Shown here: positions 54,621 through 64,000 of the stretch, one piece after another | How positions within the stretch are numbered: the stretch's first letter is position 1 | Layout: the number at the start of each line of letters is the position of its first letter | Origin: Blattamonas nauphoetae | Taxonomy: Eukaryota > Preaxostyla > Oxymonadida | DNA: 64,000 nucleotides | Reading direction: 5' to 3' | Assembly: GCA_033064195.1 (NCBI GenBank) | Contig: JARBJD010000259.1 | Span: 1-64,000, forward strand | Translations under genes and position numbers: made by a program | Notes under the pieces: model-generated | Told to the model about the DNA's origin: nothing | Seen by the model: the letters and a program-made list of their open reading frames with translations, nothing else | Database searches by the model: none

Positions 54621-56396
54621 ATGCTATGGCCTCTCTTTGATTCTTCACAGAAGCCAATGTCGATTGAATCGATGTTGAAGGAATTGACAAGATCGGGATC
54701 GGATATTTCAGTGATTGTGAACACACGTTTCTGGAATACCATTCCACTTCTCATTCGGAAATGGGATGGAAAAGAAGAAGAAGCGATGTGCAGTCTATTG
54801 GATGAACTCTCGCGAATTCTGACATTAACTTCGGATTCTGAGGTTCCTCTGGCGAACAAAAGACTTCTCCACTCCTCTCTCTCCGCTCTCTCCCAAAAAC
54901 CCACTCTCCCAACGAAAATCCGCATCCGTGTGGAAAAATGTATTCCAACTCTGAATTCCATCACAGATGGGACTTTCATGCTTGTGGAGACAGACGAATT
55001 TCGAATTATGGAAGAACAGAAAAAGGAACTTGAAACACGATCATCCGAAATTACACAACAGAAACTTGAACTGGATACACAAATTACTGATTTGCAACAT
55101 TTTTTGGAAGAAGAGAAGACTATTGTAGAGGAGCTGAAATCAGAAATCGATCAATTGACACTCCAGCTGGCCGATCTTCCGATTTGGGTTGGAACAGAGT
55201 CGCTACGATGCTTCAATGGGGCTGCGCACAGACTTACTCCAACCACTATCACCCAAATCAACAAAATCTCTGTCGGAACCAAGGATTGGAGAACGGCTTT
55301 CACTTTTCCAATCGACGACGGAGAGTGGGAACTCAAAATCAATGCATTTGAAACCATTCTTAAGAATGTGAGTGTGTTCTTCTCTCTTTTCATCTTTTCA
55401 GTGCTTGGCTTTGTCAAACATCCGCTTCCTCAAACTGCCTCACAAAGTCAATGTGGGTCGTGGCTGAATGGGATTGGTGGTGATTTCAATCTTTGGAGCG
55501 GAGGGATGTGGAAAAGCAAAGAATTTCATCCAGCCGGAACCAACAAGAGGTGTGATCGAGTTGGACAGACAGCAGCGATTCGAGTGAACATGAGGACGAG
55601 AGAAGCTCGACTGTTTGTTGACGATGAGGAACAGCCTGGGATCTTCACCGACATCCCTTCTCCTCTCTGCCTCGGAATCACAACTGGATTCACTGAAAGC
55701 GATCATCAATCAGTGAAAGTTCTCTGGCTCAAACAACTCCGAAGAAATGATGAACTGCACGGGTCAGTCTTGAAGGAAAATACCACTCTGCAATTGCTGA
55801 TCGACAAATTGAAACTGTACACTCCCAAAAATCAGATTTGGATTGGAACAGAATCTCTCAAAACACTTGACCGAACTGCTCATTCATTCACTCCAACCAC
55901 TCTCACACAAATCATCAAACTTGAAAAGACCAATGAGTGGAGAACATCATTCACACATCCAATCAACAAGGGAGAGTGGGAACTGAAAATCAAAGCATGT
56001 GAAAACACCTTCTTGAATGTGAGTTTGTTCTTCTCTCTTCTCATCTTTTCAGTGCTTGGCTTCGTCAGACATCCAATTCCTGAAAATGGAACACGTCTGC
56101 ATTGTGGACAACATATCGGTGGGATTGGAGGTGATTTCAATCTTTGGGATGGAAGCATGTGGAAAGGAGGAGAATTCAAGCCAGCTGGAACCAATAGGAA
56201 GTGTGATCGAGTTGGACAGACAGCAGCGATTCGAGTGAACATGAGGAGGAGAGAAGCCAAACTGTTTGTTGACGATGAGGAACAGCCTGGGATCTTCACC
56301 GACATCCCTTCTCCTCTCTGCCTCGGAATCTCAACTGGATTTCGTGTTGAGAATCTCTCAGTTGAAGTGTTGTGGCTCAAACGAAACCGATCATAA
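54621..56396 (+). CDS. coiled-coil protein with two SPRY-like modules and two 30-nt introns
   Basis: About 590 residues if unspliced, 571 after removing two 30-nt introns. N-terminal helical region (residues 1-125), a coiled coil rich in Glu/Lys/Leu (about 128-185), then two tandem modules that start IWVGTESL and end CLGI(T/S)TGF...VLWLK. Each includes WELKI, GxGGDFNLW, MWKxxEF, PAGTN, CDRVGQTAAIRVNMR and ARLFVDDEEQPGIF strands, like the SPRY/B30.2 fold. Introns at 55372-55401 and 56023-56052 lie at the same place in both modules and join N-V to M-L-G-F. Both are multiples of three without stops, so retention would add ten hydrophobic residues and not shift the frame. Probably a cytosolic binding protein; the partner is unknown. 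Stop TAA. Confidence 0.8.
   Translation: MLWPLFDSSQKPMSIESMLKELTRSGSDISVIVNTRFWNTIPLLIRKWDGKEEEAMCSLLDELSRILTLTSDSEVPLANKRLLHSSLSALSQKPTLPTKIRIRVEKCIPTLNSITDGTFMLVETDEFRIMEEQKKELETRSSEITQQKLELDTQITDLQHFLEEEKTIVEELKSEIDQLTLQLADLPIWVGTESLRCFNGAAHRLTPTTITQINKISVGTKDWRTAFTFPIDDGEWELKINAFETILKNVSVFFSLFIFSVLGFVKHPLPQTASQSQCGSWLNGIGGDFNLWSGGMWKSKEFHPAGTNKRCDRVGQTAAIRVNMRTREARLFVDDEEQPGIFTDIPSPLCLGITTGFTESDHQSVKVLWLKQLRRNDELHGSVLKENTTLQLLIDKLKLYTPKNQIWIGTESLKTLDRTAHSFTPTTLTQIIKLEKTNEWRTSFTHPINKGEWELKIKACENTFLNVSLFFSLLIFSVLGFVRHPIPENGTRLHCGQHIGGIGGDFNLWDGSMWKGGEFKPAGTNRKCDRVGQTAAIRVNMRRREAKLFVDDEEQPGIFTDIPSPLCLGISTGFRVENLSVEVLWLKRNRS
55372..55401 (+). other. 30-nt intron in SPRY module 1
   Basis: GTGTGTTCTT...CTTTTCAG. 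The in-frame choice of donor; the GTGAGT four bases upstream would give a 34-nt intron and break the frame. 28 of 30 bases equal the module 2 intron. Confidence 0.65.
56023..56052 (+). other. 30-nt intron in SPRY module 2
   Basis: GTTTGTTCTT...CTTTTCAG, at the position matching module 1. Near identity shows that the module was duplicated with its intron. Confidence 0.65.
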
Positions 56397-57146
56397 CGAT
56401 TCTTGCCAGATCAAGACTGACAACTTCGTAAACCATGTGTTTTTAATCCCACAAACTGTATGAGCTTTGAACTATCATCCATTTGATAAAAATAAAGTCT
56501 TAAAGTTCAGAAGTCGCCAGAATTTGTGGCTTGATTGAAACCAGGTGAAGAAAATGATGAAATGATCTTTCAGACCTTTAAGTTGTAGACATGGATGGTT
56601 TAAATGAAGTGTGAGCTTTTCTTGGAGATTTTCAACGTTGCGACATTGAAAAAACACATGTGTAAATCTCAATGAAATGATGCAAATAATATATGAGCGT
56701 GGAAAAAAATCAAATTTTACTGAATTCAGATTTAGTTGTTGAGTACACATAAGAAAGGTGAATTTATAGATTTCAAGCCTGATCGCGCATGAAATGGCCT
56801 TTCTAAGATCAGCACATTTTTGCACACTTTTTATTGCAAAACAAGTTCAAAGACAGGGAAAGGATGGAAAACAACAAAAAAAGAGGTCTCTATGTGAAAC
56901 AATGGACAAAATACATCCATTAAAGAGAAAAATTGAAAAAACGTGAGATTTCAGAGTTGATCGTGACAACTTCTATGTTTTTATGAAATTGAAAAAAGTT
57001 CAGAAATGATGTATTTAGGGATGATAAACGAAGAAAGATAATTTTTTAGGAGAATTACTGCGTCAGTACGATTTTGTGACGCGAGGATTATTTCATTGAG
57101 AACTACACACATGAATCTGTGCAATGAGAATCAGACGGAATCTGTG
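56397..57146. other. intergenic between convergent genes, AT-rich
   Basis: A 116-codon frame on the minus strand (56475-56825) lacks an ATG near its beginning and has no domain, so it is not called. An AATAAAG at about 56491 could serve as the poly(A) signal of the SPRY gene. Confidence 0.4.
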
Positions 57147-58088
57147 TCAACCAACATTCGATCCCAGACAACTGGAGATGGAGCGACTACATTCAACAAC
57201 AGAGCGACCATAATATCTTTCGTTGTGGTGCTTCAACTTCTGTTCGAGTGTGCCTTCGAAACCTTCCGAAAACAGAGCTTGCATCATCCGTCTTCCAGAC
57301 TGGACCACTTCGCGTCCTTCTTCCTTCCATTCTCGGAGCGATTTTTCGATTTTGCTCAGAGAAGTCCAGAGAACCACACTGTCTTCAACGAAAGAGAGAA
57401 AACTCGATGATGCCACAATAATCGGAGATGCAAGAACGTACTCCAATGTTGGATGATGAAATGGGCATATTGGAATGAGTGTGTCCAAGAGATGCATGAA
57501 GGAGTATAATAAATCTCTATTGAGGAGTGATCGATTGGAGATCAGAAACAGCAGAAATTGAGATGATGGGATCACTACCTTCTGAAAGATCGTTTGACGA
57601 TGATTGTATTTGTCGACTGCAGCTATGACGCTCATATATCTGAGAGATGACGGAGATGTGAGACAGAAAGTATTTGTGATGATTCTAGCAAGATTGCTGT
57701 GGATCTCTTCATTTCCTGAAATTGGTAGTGTTTGAGGTTGAACAATCGATAAGATATTGATGATGAGATCTGACTCCATGAGATGATACTGATTGGTTAA
57801 AGAATATTGTGTGGCTTCGAGAAGCAATGACAACGCTGCTGCTACCACAGCCGAATGAGGAGATGTATAGTCAGGACAAAACCCGATACTTTGATTTAAC
57901 CCGATACCCTCCGTGGTACCGCTGGTGTCCATCATTTTTTTGTTGATGACATTTCCTCCACAATCACTTTTCATCATTTCATCTTTTTGTTTTCAAGTGG
58001 AAGAATGAGTAATAAACGATCATCATTTGAAAACCAGAACTGGTAATTGTGAATGTTGATGAAGTGAAATGTGATCAGACCCACAACA

Positions 58089-59717
58089 ATGGAAAAGGAC
58101 AGCCCGATCTCGCCTCCACTTTCACCACGAGATGTTTCACATCTCATGAGTGGAAGTGACATCAGATCACTTCCATCTCGCGTGGAAAGAGGATTAAAGA
58201 TTTACGCAGAACAGAACGTGACGCTTGATACTGTCGTCCAAGCCGGAGTCTGCAGCGAAGCGGCACTAAAGAGAGGAAGGAGAGCGGAAAAAGAAAATCG
58301 CCCACCAGGAAAAGATGGAAGACCGACACTATTGACAACTCAAGACGAAAATGAGTTGTATGATAAAATTCTGACCAAGATCGCTGAGAAAAAACCGATG
58401 AAAAAAGCGGAGATCCTCCAAGAAGTCTTATTTTTTTCACTTTTTTTCCGTTTTTAGATGAATATCATCTATTCAAAGAGTCCTAGATTCAATCCTGATC
58501 ACCCGTCATTGAGTATGTGGAATGTCAACGCATTCCTAAAACGTCATTCTCTCCTCGACTCTATGAAACCCGGATATTTAGACCCAGACCGATTGAAAGC
58601 ATCCACTCTTGCTAACATTGTCGGTTGGTACGAACTGCTGGAGAGTACTGTGAGATTGGAAAACATCCACGATGACTTGATATTCAACTTGGACGAATCA
58701 TCTCTCCGGATCGGAGAGGACAATTCTTCTCTGGTCGTTTACTTTGCTGGCGAACAATGTCCTCCAATTCCTTCCGCTTCTCGCGTACAAAATGCGACAC
58801 TCGTTGGAACGGTCAATTCCACTGGAATCCATCTTGATCCCATTTTACTATGGCCGTCCAAGCTTCCCGTAAAAGAATTCGAAAAATTTCCACAACAGCA
58901 CATTCATGTCGAATACAACGAGTCAGGATGGATGAATACGAAAACATATATCGAAATTATCTCAAATCACATCATTCCAGAAATCGTCGCATTTCGGCAA
59001 CAAATCCACAAGACCAATCGGAATGCACTCCTACTGATGGATGGGCATCTTACAAGGCGAAATCCGGAAATCATTTCTCTCTGTCAACAAAACCACATCC
59101 ACATACTCCTCTACCCATCTCACACCTCGCACATTCTTCAGGTGTGTGATCAGTTTGTTTTCTCGAATCTGAAGCAACAACTCAAAAGATTATTCGTTCC
59201 TCCATCGACGTCGAGCACAGTCGAATATCGCACGAATCTCGCGAAGGCACTTCCTGACGCTCTGAGAGAAGCGTTTAAATCTTCTTCGATTTTAGCCTCA
59301 TTTAATCGATGTGGCTGTTATCCAATTTCGCTCGAAGCGGCTGTGCAGAATCTGAAAAGATTTTGTCCTCAAATTGATATTACCTTTCTTGAAGAATTTC
59401 GCACTCGAACCAACCTCAACATGAAACCAAGTTCGTTTCTACCTCCCGATGAGGTCGTAACAAATCACGGATCACTGTTGACAACTTTTCACGACACTGT
59501 AAAATTACCTGGACTAAAACAGACACTCATCACGGATTTTGCAGTTCGTCGCGATCGTAATTCTCGCGATTCTCAATCAAGTATCCTGAGGGGACGACCA
59601 ACTCCACGTCGACGTCGAAGCCACTCCCGATCTGAAAGTGAGGGAGCGTGTCCCGAACCTCGGAGAAGGATCAATCGGCGTGAGATGGTGCGTGATGATG
59701 ATGAACAAGAATCCTGA
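58089..59717 (+). CDS. pogo-type DDE transposase with a 33-nt intron
   Basis: ATG 58089 (MEKDSPISPPLSPRDVS); exon 1 ends 58424, intron 58425-58457, exon 2 to the stop at 59717; 531 residues. N-terminal helix-turn-helix of the CENP-B/Psq kind (GLKIYAEQNVTLDTVVQAGV, then GRPTLLTTQDENELYDKI). The catalytic core has FNLDES, LLMDGHLTRR and YPSHTSHILQVCDQF; 35 residues lie between the second and third Asp (DD35D). The C-terminal tail is basic (RGRPTPRRRRSHSRSES), likely for nuclear import or DNA binding. The gene lies centrally in the element, read from left to right. All catalytic residues are present, so activity is plausible. Confidence 0.9.
58425..58457 (+). other. 33-nt intron in the transposase gene
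   Basis: GTCTTATTTTTTTCAC...CGTTTTTAG. A multiple of three, but it ends with an in-frame TAG, so splicing is required for the full protein; removal joins ILQE to MNIIYSK in phase 0. Unspliced RNA would give a 122-residue DNA-binding part only. Confidence 0.7.
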
Positions 59718-60332
59718 ATCTATCGCAGGCAAGTGTCAATTTTGCACGTAATATATTTGATTCACTTCATTTTCAAGTATTCTCCAGTTATGACCAATTT
59801 TGAATCCAACATATTTCGTAAAACGGGAGAAAGAAGCCAAAAAATAAATGATGTGTCTAGATCAACACCGAAACAGTATCGGGTTTTATCAAAGTATCGG
59901 GTTTTGTCCAGACTATAAGCAGTGTGGCAATGCTCTCAACAAAACCATTAGGCGATTTGACCGAAGAGGGAACGAGGGAGAAGACAAGGTTCGCTGTACT
60001 ATCTTGTTTGAGATTCTTCAAAAAGAGAGCAGCTCTATTTTGAAGGGCAATATCAAATGGATAGTTTTCTTTCACGAGGGTAACAAGTGAACAGTAAATG
60101 GCCGATTTTTCTTTGAACAACAATTCTGAGTTCCCATCGAAATTCAGGAAAGGTTCTTGCAAAATGTTCACTGTTGAATGTGATTCCAGTGAATCATTCA
60201 GACAGGCATTACCGGATATGTTCAAAGAAACTGAGTCTTCATCCATTAATTGGTTTTGAGGATCATCCCATTGTTCGTTCATGAGAAAACAGAGTCCATT
60301 ATACAACATTCAAAAGTGTTGTGAAACAGCAT

Positions 60333-63300
60333 TTATCCTTTATTCAGCTGATACATCTTCGCACCATTCTCTACAACAGTATATAACGATGCATACTGTA
60401 AAACAGCTTTCTTCCCTTTCTTCACTCTTTCCAGAGCTGGTGGAAAGTGTGTGTTCGAATGGAGTAGCTCCTTGAATGGAATCTGCTGTGGATACAACGA
60501 ATCGATGTAATCAGCGTCTGAGAGAGGAAAATATGCTTTAAAACAAGTTTGACAAAGATATTGTGGTGTTGGCTCCCCAAAAAGAAAGAGTGGGATGGGA
60601 TCCGATTGGCACTTTGAGCAGAGAAGCTTCTGACATACATAGCATTGACGGAGCTTGTTTGACAGGATCCCGAGAGAGGCTGAGCAGGATGGGCAATTTT
60701 TGGAAGTCGCTGGGATCAGTGGAGGGGGAGGTTTGGTCGGTTGCTTCGTGTGGAGGACAGGCGAAGCTGGATGAAGAGTCGGAGTGGAGTGGATGAATCG
60801 CGATGAGAGTGAGAATGGCGATGCTGAGTGTGTGATTGTGTTTTTGTTGACAAGTGCGATGGTTTCCAATAGAGATTGATTCTGCTCTTTCCCAATCTCC
60901 CCATCAATCAATAAACTTCTTGGCAAGCACTCCACACTGACCTCGGCAAGATACTGCTTGTCTGTCGGTGTTTGAAGAAGATCGAATGCGAGTGATCCAT
61001 CCAATGTTGGGACGAGCGGATGTGCTCCGTTTCTGATCAGCGATTCGATGATCTTCATCTGCTGTTCTTTCAACGCCATCGAAGAGAAGGCTGAACCAGA
61101 ACAAGCGTAATGCAGTGGAGTCCATCCTTTCTTGTCCGGCACGTTCGGATCAGCTTGGTTCTCCAAAAGCAATTTGACGATCTCAGAACTTCGAGCGATC
61201 ACAGCGAGGTGAAGAGGCGTCTGTCGATTGTAGTTCAACACATCCACTCGACAGGAGAGCGACAATGTCAGAATATGATTAATCGTCCCCACCATTTTGT
61301 TCATCGCTGCGATGTGGAGCGGAGTGTTGCCTGTTCTTTGGTCAGGCTCGTCTGGTGATGCACCGGCCGAGAGGAGAAGAGCTGTCATGTGCGGGTTCAT
61401 CAACTGGACAGCATCGTGCAGCGGTGTTGTTCCACTTGCGTCCGGTTGACAGACATTCACTCCCCGCGCAATCAGAGTGGACAGGAATTGTGTCGGGACA
61501 TCCACACTGCCTTGAGCGAAGTGTCTGGCGAGGAATGTTTCCGGGGCGTTGTCTGTGCCTTCGTCGGGAGTGAAGGATGGTGTCTTTTTGAGATGAGGAA
61601 GGTGTGGTTGTTGGCTGGCTGGTTTTGTGCAGAAGTGGACGAGACTGTCACCGTTCACGTCGATGATGCTAAGTTCGGGGCTAAACTGAGCGATCTCTGA
61701 GAAGATGAAAAAAGAAAAGTTGGATGAAAAATGAGAAAGATGAGAGAACAAGAGCGAAGATGATTAAAAAGGATTGTTGGAAGAAGAAAGGAGACCAAAA
61801 ATGAAACAATTCAACGAACCTTCGATGTACGACGAATGTCTCAACGCCAACGACACAACCAGAGGCGACCTGAGATTGCTGTCCGTTCCATCTGCCAGCA
61901 CTCCAAACAACGACTTCGTGAACGCTGCAAAGAACGCCATCACACCCTCCGAGAACGTGAACGCTTGCTTCGGAAGCACTGGTGAGGTGAGACGAGACAG
62001 TGGCTGATACGACGATGATTGAGAAGTGTGGGAATAGTGACTTGAGGTTGGCGTCACAGTTGTTTCTGGCTGGTCACTCGATGCATCAGTGACGAGTTGA
62101 TCGTTGTGATCCTGTCCCTCTTCTCGGGCGATCTCAGCTTCTTCCTCTTCAATCTCGTGTTTCCATTGCTCACCGCCTGGAAGAGCAGTGAGCATCCGCT
62201 CTCCTTCCTCGTGGAACATCTGTGCAAGAGAAGCAATGAGATGGGCGTTGTTTCGTGCGGCTGAAAGGTGGAACACAGACACCCTTTGCTGCGAGTTCGT
62301 CAGCGACAATTGGAGACACATGTAGAGAAACGGGAGAAGTCGAGAGAAGGTGGAAGGAGGTGATGGTTGTGGAGATTGGGTTGGGATTGGAGTGGCCGGT
62401 GATTGGCTTGGGATTGGAGTGACTGGCGATGGATTGAGTGATGGGCTGATGGGAGATGAGATTGATTCCTGTTCGTCAATCACTTTCTGCTGCTTCGTTT
62501 CAGGAATCTCCTCTTTCGAGAAATGCGCTCCCTCCTTCCAAACAATCCCCAGATTCGTCACATTCCCACGCAGCGTCGGGTCCTCCCAATCGAGCAGTTG
62601 TCGTTCGTACACAGCTCGCCTCTGTTCGGTCAGCAGTTGAGCCACAGAGTTTTGGGTGAGTGAGGGGCTTCTGCTGTGGGTAGCTGATGTCGTCTCTCGT
62701 TCTCTGTCCTTCCTCTTCTCTTCTTCTTCCGAGTGCCTCTTCCGTCTCTTCAGAGAGTGGCCTGATAGTGAAGCTTGTGAATCATCTTTCTCGTTGTCGT
62801 GTTCTCTCAGCGTTGACGACACATCAACCTTCAGCCCAGTTCTCGAACCACCGCGATGAATCAGCAACGGAATATCCGACGCTCCTCGCGTGTGATTCCC
62901 CCAAATCATTTTTTTCGCTTGATTCGGATTCGGTCCACCCAACATCCGAAACGAAGGTTTCGGTGAACTTGCTGTGGAATGTGGACGAGAAAGAGGAGAA
63001 GAGTGCGGATGGCGTTGGTTTCGTCGCAGTGATGAATAAGGCGAGTGAGTTGTGAGAGGTGAAACAATGTCAGGCGAGTTGAGACTGGAAGGACACAACT
63101 CCTTCAGACGATATCGAAAATGGGTGAGAAGAGCACTGAGCAAAACAGAGAGCGTTGATGTCGATCTGAAAATGGAGTTTTCATCATTTTTGCTGCGACA
63201 GCTCTCCCATTCTTGTTGTGTTTGGCTGTTCCGTCGAGATTGTGATTCTTCAACTTGGTCTTGTTTCTGTGGAGACGAGAGTGGGTCGAGCGAGAAGGTG

Positions 63301-64000
63301 TATGGAACGAGAGCTGCGGATTGTCTGGCCGAGTCGTCTTTTGTTTGGCGTTCCACTTCTTCCATCCGACGAGGCATTTGGGAGAGACAAACGTTGAGTT
63401 TGGAGGTCTCTTCGCGGAAGAGAGAGAAGTCTGATGATGATGAGAGTGGCAGAGAGGATGAATCAGGAAAGAGGGAGAACCAGTGGAAACAGCAAGACAA
63501 ATGGAGAGACAAAGAAATCGAAGATAAAAATAAAATGATGTGAAGAAGCAGAGAAACAGACCATCCACAAATCCAGCTGGACTCATTCGCATCAAATCGG
63601 GATCGCAAAGTGCCAACACCGTTGTATCTCTGCCAGCACCTGCTGCTAACCCAACCGGAAACCAGCCATTCGCAAGTTGAAGTGAGGACGCGCCGAGTGT
63701 TGAAGGAATGACCACAGGACGAGATGAGGATGGGAGATTGGCCTGGGAACTGGCGAGGAGAGAGGTTGGGTGGAGGAAGGCAGATGAAGTGAAGAATGTT
63801 CGGATGGAGTGGCAGGAGCCGATGCTGGCGATCGAGAGAGAATGTGGGATGAGAGGAGAAGCACCATGCATGACGAGTGACGACACGCAACGAGGATACC
63901 CAAGGAAGGCTGCAAAATGGAGAGGGAGTGGGTGGAGGGCGTTGAGGATGAGCGAGAGGGAGGGTGGGGATTTTGAGATGGACGAGTCGAAGGAGGAGAC
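60333..64000 (-). CDS. ankyrin-repeat protein with FYVE-like zinc finger, 5' end outside window
   Basis: Exons: from beyond 64000 to 63562, 63430-61820 and 61696-60333, with introns of 131 and 123 nt. The first visible exon shows an ankyrin unit (PLHFAAFLGYPRCVSSLVMH). The middle exon is a long Ser/Pro-rich, low-complexity linker. The last exon has clear ankyrin repeats (GTTPLHDAVQLMNPHMTALL; GNTPLHIAAMNK; RQTPLHLAVIARSSEIVKLL; GWTPLHYACS), then a Pro-rich hinge and an eight-cysteine finger: CPSC, CYVC, CSKC, CQTC. This spacing fits the FYVE/zinc-binding fold, but the R-(R/K)-H-H-C-R motif that binds PI3P is absent. Probably a scaffold at membranes or vesicles; lipid binding is doubtful. Stop at 60333. 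Confidence 0.8.

Larger units (their letters stand above)
57868..59915 (+). mobile_element. pogo/Tigger-type (Tc1-mariner superfamily) DNA transposon, complete
   Basis: 2,048 bp between TA duplicates (57866-67; 59916-17). Left end TAGTCAGGACAAAACCCGAT, then ACTTTGATTTAACCCGATAC; the reverse of the right end matches 37 of 40 bases. AACCCGATAC occurs twice in each end, 20 bases apart, probably as transposase binding sites. It contains one transposase gene with a complete frame and all three catalytic Asp residues, so it may be autonomous. It sits in the ARM-like gene copy C. Keeping TA as the duplication restores the host frame, while TATA would not. Confidence 0.9.
57147..60309 (-). pseudogene. 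ARM/HEAT-like helical repeat gene, copy C, interrupted by a pogo transposon
   Basis: N-terminal part 60309-59916, C-terminal part 57865-57147. With one TA kept, the junction reads CTG CTT ACA TCT, giving ATLLTSPHSAVVAAAL, which aligns with ILLSSPHLLVVESTL of the intact paralogue at 38786-39853. The whole is 1,113 bases, 371 codons with stop, equal to the paralogue's length, and otherwise intact. Shared blocks: LVTLVKENYPF, FQKVVIPSS, MMQALFSEGFEGTLEQ and a C-terminal SCLGSN. So the host gene was sound until a recent insertion. No catalytic motif; a binding role is inferred. Confidence 0.8.

Noticed and set aside
55368-55401. 34-nt intron using the better-looking GTGAGT donor.
   Set aside because: It breaks the reading frame of a conserved module; the donor four bases later keeps it.
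56475-56825. 116-codon minus-strand frame between the SPRY and ARM-like genes.
   Set aside because: AT-rich composition, no ATG near its start, no domain; likely chance.
57866-59919. TATA as a 4-bp target duplication of the pogo element.
   Set aside because: Keeping TATA shifts the host frame; keeping TA restores it and matches the paralogue.

Overview
The window looks like a chromosome piece from a protist with short introns, most likely an oxymonad/Preaxostyla flagellate of the Blattamonas kind. This assignment is an inference from gene style and not from a marker gene. The signs are very large surface-type proteins made of right-handed beta-helix (pectin-lyase-like) coils, several ending in a membrane segment and a decayed protein kinase; SPRY-like, ARM-like and ankyrin proteins; spliceosomal introns of only 23-38 nt beside some longer ones; and a Polinton/Maverick element. 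TAA, TAG and TGA all end genes, so the standard code fits.

Layout. 1 to about 9.4 kb: a broken Polinton running off the left edge (packaging-ATPase-like part, integrase, protein-primed DNA polymerase B, small two-repeat protein, then a field of about 139-bp repeats). 9.4-10.6 kb: no gene seen. 10.6-17.3 kb: a membrane RING-H2 (Hrd1/AMFR-like) E3 ligase gene split by two DNA transposons, one with an 8-bp and one with a 9-bp target duplication. Removing each with one duplicate leaves a single continuous reading frame. 17.4-24.7 kb: a 2.4-thousand-residue beta-helix protein. 24.95-25.42 kb: a 471-bp MITE. 25.6-32.0 kb: a beta-helix/TM/pseudokinase protein with a long charged tail. 32.4-38.6 and 44.85-51.0 kb: two copies of a 6-kb segment, each with a beta-helix/TM/pseudokinase gene; the second copy has one nonsense codon. 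38.8-39.9 kb: ARM-like gene. 40.0-44.8 kb: a many-exon kinase with four SPRY-like modules. 51.0-54.2 kb: ARM-like gene split by an 850-bp TIR element. 54.6-56.4 kb: coiled-coil plus two SPRY modules. 57.1-60.3 kb: a paralogue of the 38.8-kb gene, split by an apparently whole pogo-type transposon with its own transposase. 60.3 kb to the right edge: ankyrin/FYVE-like gene.

How it fits together. Most host genes here look like exposed or signalling proteins: beta-helix ectodomains, membrane anchors, kinase-derived cytoplasmic domains, SPRY and ARM/ankyrin binding modules. Three times a plus-strand receptor or SPRY gene is followed by a convergent minus-strand ARM-like gene about 0.5-0.75 kb away. 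DNA transposons of at least three TIR types have recently cut three host genes. Target duplications and reading frames show that the host frames were otherwise intact at insertion, apart from the missing 5' end of the RING gene. The most noteworthy items are the micro-introns (23-33 nt, one inside the transposase gene), the transposon families with duplicated motifs inside their TIRs, and the receptor family whose kinase catalytic motifs are gone while the C-lobe scaffold remains.
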